Of a DNA stretch of 64,000 nucleotides, positions 25,801-37,800 are shown piece after piece. The notes beneath the pieces are model-generated. The model was given only the letters and a program-made list of their open reading frames with translations. It made no database searches and was not told where the DNA came from. The stretch is from contig CAYSPT010000010.1 in NCBI GenBank assembly GCA_964432985.1, positions 48,802 to 112,801 of the forward strand. Reading direction: 5' to 3'. Position 1 is the first letter of the stretch; every line of letters starts with the position of its first letter. Both the position numbers and the translations under genes were made by a program. This DNA is from CAYSPT01 sp964432985 (GTDB taxonomy: Bacteria; Muiribacteriota; CAYSPT01).

Positions 25801-28800
25801 AGTCGATCCTGACCGGCTTCATGTTCGGGTCGTTGCCGTTGTCCTCGATGTACCAGGCGGGATCGATCCCGAAGTCGAAGTTCTCGTAGAAGACGCCGCC
25901 TTCCTGGTCCAGGGAGCGGTCGGAAAGCCGCTTGTTTTGCATGACGCCCACCGAGGTGGTGATGTCGCCGATGACGATGTCGTCAATTCTCCCGATGGTA
26001 TCGTAGCTCCAGCTGCCGTGGTTGAAGTGCCCCATCCTCAAGGCCGTTACGGTCCTGGCGTCCTTCTTGTACTCCCGGCGGTAGTCGGTCATGATGTTGC
26101 GGGCGAAGGTCTGCCACTGGTCATAGCGGCGCCCCCGGTCCGACAGATCGCCGTAGCCGCCGCGTGCGGTTTCCTTCCATTCCCTCATGTCGCCCCAGCC
26201 GGTGCTGTTCCAGTGTCCCGTGCCAGCGTTGTACGAGTAGTAAAGCCAGCGTTCCACGTTGTCGGTCCCTTTGACCAGCACTCCGAAGTGCAGCGAGTGG
26301 TTGCGGTCGTACTGGCTCCAGCTGACGATGGTGCTGTCGTACACCCGTACAGGATCGTTGAGGTTGCGCCTGAACCACACGGTGTTGTACCAGCTGCCGC
26401 CGCCGCCGTTGTTGTTCAGGTACATGCCCAGCGCCATGTCGATGTTGCCGCCGTTTTCGTCCTGCCACTTGACCTGCCACAGCGGGTAGTGGTCGTCGTA
26501 ACGGTCCAGCGCTCCCGCGTTGTAGCTGCGGTTGGCGTCGGGGTCGGCGTCCCAGTCGTACCAGTTGTTCTCGCCTTCCCGGGACCGGATGGTGTTGTGG
26601 TACCCGTCGTAGGTGAGAGTGCTGCGGGTGGTGGGATCTTCCGGATTCAGCTTCGCGGTGGTGATGGTCGGGTAGCTGTTCTGGATCTCGATAGAGTGTC
26701 TCAGCACACGGATATCGTCGAAGCAGGCCGAGAACTGGCCGGTCAGCCTGGTGGTGTAGTCGTTGTCGTACACCACGGCCAGGTCCATCAGCCGGTGTCC
26801 CCGCACCGCCGTCAGGTCCAGCGAGTAGTGCTGCCAGCCGTTGTGCTTGAAGTCTATCGCCTTCTTCGGGTAGCCGTTGATATCCTGAACACTGGCGATA
26901 TCGCTGATCCACTGCCCGTTGCTCAGCTTGGCGTCCAGTGCGAAGCCGGTACCGTAGTTGAGCACGTTCCCGCCGTCGTTCCACATGCCGGGGATGTACA
27001 TCCAGTAATCGAGCCGGTCCTGGGCCTCGATGAGACGGTTGATATTGCTCCTGAACGTTAACCGGATGGTGCGCCGGGCCTTGGCGGTCAGGTTCTCCAC
27101 CGCACCGGACAACCTGAGCATGTTGCTCCCGGAGTCTTCCACGCGGTCGGGCTCCCCGTCCTTCGTAGCCGTCACGATGTCCATCCGGAAGGTCATGTTG
27201 CTGGAAGAGGTTCCGGGAAGCGGCGCGGCCGAAATGAGGGAGGCGCCGCCGGAGGAAAAGTCCTCGGTGTAGACGGAGGTGTTGGGTGACTGGATGGGGA
27301 AGAACATCGGCTGTCCGCCGTTTCTCGAGTACCCCATGGCGTACCCGTCGGTCTGTGATCCAAACATGTCCCGGGTGATTACTTTGACGCCCCACCAATC
27401 ACCGCGCAGGGTGGGATTGCTGCCATTGCCCTCGGGGGGCATGATGCTGGTGGAGCTCATGCTGCGGCTTCTGATCTCCTGGGTGTAATCAGGCGACCCG
27501 GAGAAGTTGAACGCCGAACCGTCGGAGGAGGCGTTGTCGCGGTACCACTCGTAGTAGCGGTAGGAAACAACGTCCTTGCAGTTTATCCAGACATCGTAGA
27601 GGGTCGGTGTGTAGACCTTCAAACCGCCGCTCTTTCCGGGAGTCAGCTCCACCAGGTACTGCATGTAACGGTGGACGCGCTGCACGCCGCCGGCTTCGGT
27701 GGCCTCGTGGTACTGCGAGCTGATGACGGCTTCCGCTTTCCCGGAGGGGGTGCTGCCCAGGTGGTACCAGTCGGAGCTCAGACTGGTGCCGCCGCCCGGA
27801 CCGACGAAGGACTTGTTGATCAGGGCGCCCTTGCTGTCGGCGCTTCTCAGTTTGAACCGCACGTCCGAGCCGCCCGACTTGTAGTTGGCGGTCCACTTGA
27901 TATCGCCGTACATCTCGTAGCGGCGGCTGTCGCCGCCCATCTGCACGGAGTCCATGATCTCGCTGACGGCCAGGCCCCTGTCCTGGGCGTACACGATACG
28001 GTACCAGGGTGACCACAAAGCCTCGCCGTGCTGCGTGTCGCCGGACGGCTGCTGGTTGGGCTGATTCTTCGGAGTCAGCCGCACCCGCACCTGGTCGCCG
28101 CCCACGTAGTCCTCGTGGCTCCAGTGCAGGTAGGTGTGCTGGTTGTACTCCACGATGTTTCCGGCAGTACGCCACTGGCCCACGGGCCGGTGGTACCGGC
28201 TCTCCTGCGGTTTCACCTGCCACAGGATGTCGAAGTGCGAAAGCTCCGCCACCGCGTTCTGCGCCGATGTCAGCTTGTCCCGGGCCCGGGACTCGCCGGT
28301 CCCGCCGTCACGGTTGGGATCGGTGTCGAAATCGACCCAGGAACCGTCCGGGGTGACCGACAGATCGGGCCGCGTGGTGCGGGTCCAGTTACCGGTGTTG
28401 CCGCCGTTGATACGCACCCGGCTGACAGCCGGCAGGGTGTTCTCGATCCGCAGCGAGCGGCGTCCCACCCGGACCGCGTCGAAGTAGGCTTCGAAGCCGC
28501 CGTTGATACGGACGCTGCCTGCGTTGTCAAACATGACCGCGATCTTCTGCACCCGGTAATCCCTGAGATTACTTAGATTGATGCTTACCTTGTTCCATCC
28601 GTTGTGCTTCGGTAAGGACGGCCTGGGCGGATTTTGACCGTTGAGGTCCGTGAGCCCGCCGATCTGGCTCAGCCACCGGCCGTCGTGAAGCTTCAGGTCC
28701 ACGCCGAACCCGGTGCAGTAGCTGCTGGCGGGGATGAACACCCAGTAGCTCAGGTAGTCCTCGGGCTGGATCTTGTAGTCGCAGGTATTCATGGTCAGCC

Positions 28801-31800
28801 GGACGTACTGGTTGCTGAATTCGATCAGGTTGCTCACCTCGCCGGAGAGCTTCAGCATCTTGGTGCCCTCCATGGCCTGGAGCACTTCGCCCTGCTCGCT
28901 GCTGTTGTACAGGTCGAGGATCTGGCCGTCGCTGAGGTTGAAGTTGTAGATACGAACATCGTCGATGTGCCCGTTGAACCAGTTATTGCTGTTGCCGCGG
29001 CAGCCGATAAAGTCCCATGAGCTTCGCGGCTGGATGTTGGCATCAGTGATCTGCCGGCCGCCGTAGGAAGGCTGGTTCAGCAGTTGCCCGTCCACGTAGT
29101 GGTTGATGGCGGGAGGCGATTCGTCGCTCTTCCACACCGAAGCGATGAAGTGCCACTGCCCGTCGTTCACCGTGGCGCTGGAGTCCCTGTAGGTGACCTT
29201 TCCTTCATCGTTGAGAAGCAGCCTGATCCGACCGTTATTTATCCTCCACTCCACCCTGTCGGTACCGCTTTCATAGTTACTGTACACGTACCGGTTACCG
29301 CCGGCGGTGGTCTTTATCCAGGCACACCACGTCATACTATGAGATCCCGGATCGAGAGAATCTTTGGAAGGAACACGGATGTGGTCGTTGCTCCCGTCAA
29401 ACCGGAGGCACCTGCCTGACTGCCCGCTGGTCCAGGAGGGACTGTTTCTCAGCGTGCCCGTGTTTCCGCTCCCGGAGGAGTCGGCGGCCGTTGAACCGCC
29501 GCCTTCTTCGAGCCGCCACCAGGCCATGGGTCCAAGCTCGTCCACCACTCCCGTGCTGACCACTTCGTAGCTCACGTTGCCCGTCTTTTCGACTCCAAGC
29601 ACCGGTGTGCTGCCCTCGAAGCCCATGAACTCGTTGGGGTGCACGTTGCGGTAGGCCGGGTTGATGCCCATGGCCTGGTACTCGGCTTCCGTGGGCAGGT
29701 CGGGCCAGCCCACGGCGGTGGTAGATGAACCGTTGGCGTCCGTTACCTGAACCAGGCACTTCCACCACTCGTATTTGGCGGTGTTCGAGGGGTACAGGTT
29801 GTCTTCGTAGCTGCCGGTCTGCTTGTAGGTGGCCGTACGGATGGGGCCGCTGAAAGAGCGCCCGTCGGTGCTGCCGCCGTACAGGGGGCCGTTGTCACGG
29901 TACCACTTGAAGGTCACGTTGAAGAGGTTGGTGTCGGAACAGGCGATACCCACCTCGTCCAGTTGCGGCGAGTACACCTTCAGGCCGCCGCTGGTACCGG
30001 GCCTGAGCTCCACCAGGTACTGCATGTACCGCTCTACGCCCTTGGCGCTGCCGAAGCCCGAGACGTTGTAGGTGACCTGGTGCGGGGAGGTGTTGACGTT
30101 GGCTTCCTGCTTCCCGCCCGGGGCCGAAGACAGGTCGTACCAGCTGTTGGCGCCGTTGGGGCCGACGAACGGGCGGTTGATGAGCTGGGTGTGGTTGTCA
30201 CCGCTTCTCAGCTTGAACCGCAGGTTGCACCCCAGGGCCAGGTAATCGTTCTTTGTTTTCCACCAGATCCGGTCCACCTCACCCCAGCGGTTGGCCAAGT
30301 TACCGCTGGGTATGGTGTCCACGATCTCGCTGATGGCGATACCGGAGTTCTGGGCGTAGACGATCCGGTACCAGGGCGACCACAGGGCCGATCCGTACTG
30401 CGAGTCACCAGACGGCTGCTGGTTGGGAATGTTCTTCGGGGTCAGCCGTACCCTGACCCGGTCGCCGGCCAGGTAATCCTCCCGCGTGTTGTACAGGTGT
30501 GTCCGCTGGCTGTACTGCACGATGCTCCCCGCGGTGCGCCACTGGCCGATGGGCGCGTGGTAACGGCTCTCCGCCGGGTTCACCTGCCACAGCATGTCGA
30601 AGTGCGAGAGCTCGGCCACAGCGTTATTTGAAGCCGTCAGAATATCGCGGGCCCGGCTCTCGTTTTGGCTGCCGTCCCGGTTCGGGTCGGCGTCGGGATC
30701 GTTCCAGGTCCCGTCGGGGGTGGCCGTCAGGTCGGGACGCGTGGTGCGGGTCCAGTTGCCGCTGTTGCCGCCGTTGAGCCGCACCCGGCTGATCTTCGGA
30801 ATCGTGTTCTCTATCCGCAGGGTGTGGCGGCCCAGGCGCACCTCGTCGAAGTACGCCTCGAATTCGCCGTTGAAGGTTGGTGTGCCGGTGTTGTCGAACA
30901 TCACCGCCACCTTCTGCACCCGCTTACCCCGCAGTGCGTTGAGGTTGATGCTCACCCGGTTCCAGCCGTTGTGCTTGGGAGTGCTGGCCCGCGGCGGGTT
31001 CTGCCCGTTGAGGTCGCTCAGCATGTTCAGCCCGCTGATCCAGTGGCCGTCGTTGAGCTTCAGGTCCACCGCGAAACCCGCGCAGTAGCTGGAGGCCGGC
31101 ACGAACACCCAGTAGGTCAGGGTGTCCTCGGGAGCGATGGTGTAGTCGCAGCTGTGGATGGCCACACGGCAGTACTGGTTGCTCCAGGTCTTCAGGCCGC
31201 TCACCGCACCGGCGAACTTCAGGATCTCGTTGCCCTCCATGGCCTCGAGCGTCGTGCTCTCGGAGCCTTCCCGGTACAGGTCGTACACCTGCTCGGCGCT
31301 CAGAGCGGAGTCGTAGATTCGCGCGTCGTCGATTATACCGTTGAAGTACCGGTTGGTGCCGGAGCCGCTGCACTTGTCCCAGCCGATTGAGAGGCGGTTG
31401 CCGCCGGTGTAGTTTATCGGCTCGGTGTGCGGCGTCCAGTCGCCCACCAGGTCGGCGTCGAAGTAGACCTTGTACTGCATGCCCGGCTCCGCCACGCAGA
31501 CCACGTGGGTCCACTGGCCGATAGGCGCGGCGGTCTTGGTGGAACCATGCGATGCGCCCGTCCAGTACCTGGATCCGCTGCCCACCTGGAAGTGGATGCC
31601 GCCCTTGACTCCGCCGTGGGCCGAGGCGCGGTACTCCAGGCTCATGGAGTAACCCGATTGGTGCGGATCGTACTGGCAGGCGATAATACCGCCCAGGATA
31701 TCACCCCGGGCGTTGCTGTAGGCCGCCGGGTTGATCCAGGCCGAGAGGGTGATCGCCTGACTCGGCCGCAGACCAGCGGGAACGCTGTTACCCAGGTCGA

Positions 31801-34800
31801 CGAAGTCGTTGTAGCCGTCGAGCCTGACGCCCTTACCGGTCTGGCCGGAGACCAGCGAGGCCCCGTTGCGCAGCGTTCCGGTGTTGCCGTTTCCGGACGA
31901 GTCGACGGGATTGTTGGTGCCGTCCTCGAATCGCCACCAGCCCAGCGGACCGAACGGGTCCACCACGCCGGTGGTGCTCATGGTGTAGGTTACGTTGCTG
32001 GTTTTGTTGACTTCAAGCACCGGGGGGTTGCCGCTTTCGAAGCCCAGCAGCTCGTTGGGATGGATGATCCGGTAATCCTTGTTGATCCCGTTCGCGGTGT
32101 ACTCCGCCTCGGTCCACAGGTCGGGCCAGCCCACCGCTTTGCTGACGCCGCCGGAGTTGTCGGCCACCTCTACCTGGCACTTCCACCACTCGTACTTGGC
32201 GGTGTAGCTGGGATAGAGGTGGTCCTCGAACGGGCCCGACTGGCGGTAGGTTGCGGTGCGGATGGCACCTCCGCCAAGGGAGCGGCCGTCGGCGCTGCCG
32301 CCGTAGAGGGCCCCGTTGTCCCGGTACCAGCGGTAGGTCACGTTGAAGGAAGCGGAGTCGGAGCAGACAACCCCCACCTCGTCCAGCTGCGGCGAGTAGA
32401 TCTTCTGGCCGCCGCTTACCCCCGGTATCAGCTGCACCAGGTACTGCACATACCGCTCCATACCCCAGGTGTTCCCAATCCCGGGCACGGTGTAGGTCAT
32501 GCGGTGGTTGGCCGCGTTGATCTTGGCTACCTGTTCACCGGAAGGCGGGCTTGAGAACTCGTACCAGCTGCCGGTGCCTCCCGGGCCTACGAAAGGACGA
32601 CCCATGAGCTGGCCTTTACTCTCGCCGCTTCTCAGCTGGAACCTGAGGTTGCAGCCCAGACCAAGGTAGTCGTTCTTGGTCTTCCACCAGATCCGGTCGA
32701 TACCGGCCCACCTGCTGGCGTTGTTGGCGCTGGGCAGGGTGTCCACGATCTCGCTTAAAGCGATACCGCTTGACTGGGCGTAGACGATCCGGTACCAGGG
32801 GGACCACACCGCCGTGCCGAGCTGGGTGTCGCCGGAAGGCTGCTGGTTCGGCTGGTTCTTCGGTGTCAGACGCAGTCTGACCCGGTCGCCCGCCAGGTAG
32901 TCCTCGTGTGACCAGTGCACAGCGGTGTGCTGGTTGTACTCCACGATGGTTCCCGCGGTGCGCCACTGGTTGATGGGGCGGTGATAGCGGGTCTCGATGG
33001 GGTTTACCTGCCACAAGAAGTCGAAGTGCGAAAGCTCTGCCACCGAGTTCTGCGACGAGCTCAGCTTGTCGCGGGCGCGAGATTCGCCGGTACTGCCATC
33101 GCGGTTCGGGTCCATGTCGTTGTCGCGCCAGGTCCCGGAGGGAGTGGCGGTGATGTTGGGACGTGTAGTGCGGGTCCAGTTGGAGGTGTTGCCGCCGTTG
33201 AGCCGCACCTGGCTGATGCTGGGCAGCGTGTTTTCGATCCGAAGCGAGCGCCGGCCCAGGCAGACCGCGTCGAAGTAGGCCTCGAAATCGCCGTTCAACC
33301 AGGGGCTGCCGGAGTTGTCGAATACCACGGCGATCTTCTGCACCCGGTAGTTGCGCAGGCTGCCGAGATTGATGCTGACCTTCGTCCAGCCGTTGTGCTT
33401 GGGCGTGCTGGGCCTGGGCGGATTCACCCCGTTGAGGTCCGTCAAGCCGCCTATCTGGCTGATCCACCGGCCGTCGTGCAGCTTCAGATCCACTCCGAAA
33501 CTGGTACAGTAGCTGTTAGCCGGCGCGAACACCCAGTAGGTCAGGTAGTCCTCCGGCTGGATGGTGTAGTCGCAGCTTCTCACCGTCAGGCGGGCGTACT
33601 GGTTGCTCCAGGTGATCAGGTTGCTCACCGAGCCGGAGAGCTTCAGCATCTGGTTGCCCTCGATGGCCGTGAGCACCTCGCCCTCTTCGCCGCTGTTGTA
33701 GAGCGACATCACCTGGCCGTCGGTCAACGCCTGGCGGTACAGGCGGATGTCGTCGATGTCCCCGGTCATCTCGTGTTGGCCGCTTCTCATCCGCCCGATG
33801 ACGAGCGAATCGCTCCCCGGCAGGTCAACCGGAGTGGAATAGGTGTTCTCGCCAGCCAGGGCGCCGTCGATGTAGATTCGTATCGTGGCCCCTTCCCTGA
33901 CCCCGGCCACGTGGTGCCAGGTGTTGTCGCTGATGTTCCGGCCGGTGGCGTACACCGTCTGGGTGTTGCCCGGCCAGCCCTGCAGCCAGAACAACGGATA
34001 GCCCTGGGCATAGGTGGTCATCAGGGCGAAGCCGTTGTTGGCGCCGCCGGTGATGGTGCCGACGATGGTGTCGCTGGCAGCGGCGGTCTTGACCCAGCTG
34101 CTGACCGTGAAGTCGTCGGTGCCGAGAGACACCCGCTTGGCGTCCACATAATCGTTGCCGTCGAACCTGAGGGCCTTGCCCATTTTTCCGTTGATCCACG
34201 AGGCCCCGTAAAGGGTGGCGGTGTTGCCGTTGCCCGTCACGTCGGCGGCGGTGGTTCCGCCGCCTTCCTCGAACCGCCACCAGCCCTCCGGCCCCAGGGG
34301 ATCGACCACACCGGACGTGCCCAGGGTGTAGCTCACGTTCCCCGTCTTGTCCTGGCTGAGCACCGAGGTGGCGCTCTCGAAGCCCAAAAACTCGTTGGGG
34401 TGCACGTTGCGGTAAGCCGGGTTGACGCCCATGGCGGAGTACTCGGCTTCCGTGGGCAGGTCGGGCCAGCCCACCGCGTAGCTCTTGGCGCCATTGGCGT
34501 CCGTCACCTCTACCCGGCACTTCCACCACTCGTACTTGGCGGTGTAGCTGGGATACAGGTTGTCGCTGTAGGGACCCGTTTGCTTGTAAGTGGCGGTGCG
34601 GATGGGGCCGCTGAAGGAGCGGCCGTCGGAGCTGCCGCCGTACAGGGCACCGTTGTCCCGGTACCACTTGAAGGTCACGTTGAAGAGGTTGGTGTCTGAC
34701 AGTGCTATTCCCACCTCGTCCAGCCACGGCGAGTAAATCTTCAGGCCGCCGCTGGTGCCGGGGCGCATCTCCACCAGGTACTGCAGGTAACGGTGCACTC

Positions 34801-37800
34801 CCTTGGAACTGCCGAAGCCCGGAATGCTGTACGTCACCTGGTGCGGGGCGGTGTTGACATAAGCTTCCTGCTTACCGTTGGGATCGCTTGACAGCTCGTA
34901 CCAGCTGCCGCTGCCGCCGGGTCCCACAAACGGCTTGCTCTTCAGCTGGTTGTGGTTGTCGGCGCTTCGCAGCTTGAAGCGCAGGTTGCACCCCAGGGCC
35001 TGGTAGTTGTTCTTGGTCTGCCACCAGATCCGGTCAACCGTTCCCCACCGCTGGGTCATATTGCCGCTGGGAATACTGTCCAGGATCTCGCTGATGGCGA
35101 TACCCTGGTTCTGGGCGTACACGATCCGGTACCAGGGGGACCACACCGCCGACCCGTACTGCGAGTCGCCCGGGGGCTGCTGGTTGGGGATGTTCTTCGG
35201 GGTCAGCCGCACCCTGACCCGGTCCCCGGCCTGGTAGTCCTCGTGGGACAGGTGCAGGTGAGTGTGCAGGTTGTACTCACAGATGGCCCCGGCGTTGCGC
35301 CACAGCCCGAGGGGAGCATGGTAGCGTTTATGCTTCGGTTCAACCTGCCACAGGATATCGAAGTGAGAAAGCTCCGCCGACGCGTTTTGCGACGAGCTCA
35401 GCTTGTCCCGTTTCCGCGACTCGGTCTGGGAGCCGTCCCGGTTCGGGTCGGCGTCGGCGTCGTCCCAGGTACCATCCGGGGTGGCCGACAGGTCGGGCCG
35501 CGTGGAGCGGGTCCAGTTGGAGGTGTTGCCGCCGTTGATGCGCACCCGGCTGACCTTCGGGATGGTGTTTTCGATCCTGAGCGACCGGCGCCCGACTCGT
35601 ACATCGTCGAAGTAAGCCTCGTAGTCGCCGTTGAACTCCGGGGTGCCGGTGTTGTCGAACATCACCGCCATTTTCTGCACCCGGTAGCCCCTCAGGCTGC
35701 TGAGGTTAATGGTCACCTTGTTCCAGCCGTTGTGCTTGGGTGTGCTGGCCCGCGGCGGGTTCTGGCCGTTGAGGTCGCCCAGGCCGCCGATGCCGCTGAT
35801 CCAGCGTCCGTCGTTGAGCTTGAGGTCAATCGCGAATCCGGCGCAGTAGCTTGAAGGCGGCACGAAGACCCAGTAGGTCAGGTAGTCCTCGGGGGCGATG
35901 GTGTAGTCGCAGCCATGCACGGCCACGCGGCAGTACTGGTTGCTCCAGGTCTTGAGCCCGCTCACCGAACCGGAGAACTTCAACATGTTGACGCCCTCGA
36001 ACGGCTCCAGGACATCCCCCGCCATGCTGTCGTTGTACAGAGAGATGATGTCCTCCTCCGCCAGGGCGGAACCGTAGATACGGACATCATCCACCGCGCC
36101 GCGGTACCATTTGCCCGGGGCCGACCAGTCGGGATACGAAATCCGCAGGGGGTCGTTGTCGTGGGGGCCGATGGCGATGGCCTTGTTGCCGCCGATACTG
36201 ACCTGGACGGCATCCCCGTTGATGTAGATCCGGTAATCCTGGTTGAAGGTGTCCAGTACGCCCACGAAGTGGTACCAGGTGTTGTCATTGATGATGCGCC
36301 CGGTGTCGATCTTGCACACCCCGTTGTTGCCCCAGCTGCCGCCTTCGCGCCAGAACTCCAGGGTCATGTCGTGGGGGGCCTTGTTGTTCATCCGGACGAA
36401 CCAGCCGCCGTCACCGAATCCTCCGGCGATATTGTCGACGATGTGGCCGCCTTCGCTGCCGGAAGCCGGTTTGAACCAGAACGCCACCGTCAACTGGCTG
36501 CTTACCGAGCTTATGTCCCCGGGATTCTGGATTTCAATGTAATCATTCGAACCGTCGAAGTTGATGCCCTTCCCGGTAATCCCGGTGGTAAACACCGTAC
36601 CGTTTTTCAGTGTTCCTGTGCGCCCGCTGCCGGAAGAATCATTGGCAGTGCTTCCGCCGCCCTCTTCAAACCTCCACCAGCCCAGCGGTCCACGCGGGTC
36701 GAGCACGCCGGTGGTAGTCAGGGTGTAGTCGACATTGCTGGTCTTGTTGACCTCCAGCACCGGCACACTGCCTTCGAAGCCCTCGAGCTGGTTGGGGTGG
36801 ATGATCCGGTAATCCTTGTTGATCCCGTTGGCCGTGTACTCCGATTCGGTCCACAGGTCGGGCAGGCCCATGGCGTAAGTCTTGCCGCCGGAACGGTCGC
36901 TGACCTCCACCTGGCACTTCCACCACTCGTACTTGGCTGTGTAGGTCGGGAGCAGCTGGTCGGTGTAAGGGGATGTACCGGTGTAATTGGCGGTACGTAT
37001 CGGGCCGCTGAAAGACCGGCCGTCGGCGCTGCCGCCGAACATGCTGCCGTTGTCCCGGTACCAGCGGTAGGTCACATTGAACGAGGCGGCGTCGGAACAG
37101 ACGATACCCACCTCGTCGAGCTGCGGCGAGTAGATCTTCTGGCCGCCGCTTACTCCCGGTATCAGCTGCACCAGGTACTGCACGTACCGCTCCATGCCGT
37201 AGGTGTTCCCTACCCCGGGCAGCGAGTAGGTGATACGGTGGTTGGCGGCGTTGACGTTGGCCACCTGGTCGTTGGGAGGAGGACTGCTGTACTCGTACCA
37301 GCTGCTGTTCCCCGAGGGTCCCACGAAGGGCCGGCCCATGAGCTGGCCCTTGCTCTCGCCGCTTCTCAGCTGGAACCGAACGTTGCAGCCCAGGGCCCGG
37401 TAGTCGTTCTTGGTCTTCCACCAGATGCGGTCGATACCGGCCCACCGGCTGGCGTTGTTGGCGCTGGGCAGAACGTCCACGATCTCGCTTAAAGCGATAC
37501 CGCTTGACTGGGCGTAGACGATAGTGTACCAGGGAGACCAGAGACCCGCCCCCAGCTGGGTGTCGCCGGAAGGCTGCTGGTTGGGCTGGTTCTTCGGTGT
37601 CAGCCGCAGCCTGACCTGGTCCCCGGCCAGGTAGTCCTCGTGGGACCAGTGCATAGCCGTGTGCTGGTTGTACTCCACGATGCTGCCGGCGGTGCGCCAC
37701 TGGTTGATGGGCTTGTGATAACGGCTCTCGATGGGCTTCACCTGCCACAGGAAGTCGAAGTGCGAAAGCTCCGCCACCGAGTTCTGCGACGATGTCAGTT

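Noticed and set aside
26121..27398. Minus-strand 425-codon frame in another phase inside the giant gene
   Set aside because: Gln/Arg/His-rich out-of-frame translation of the composite unit; overlaps the supported frame completely.
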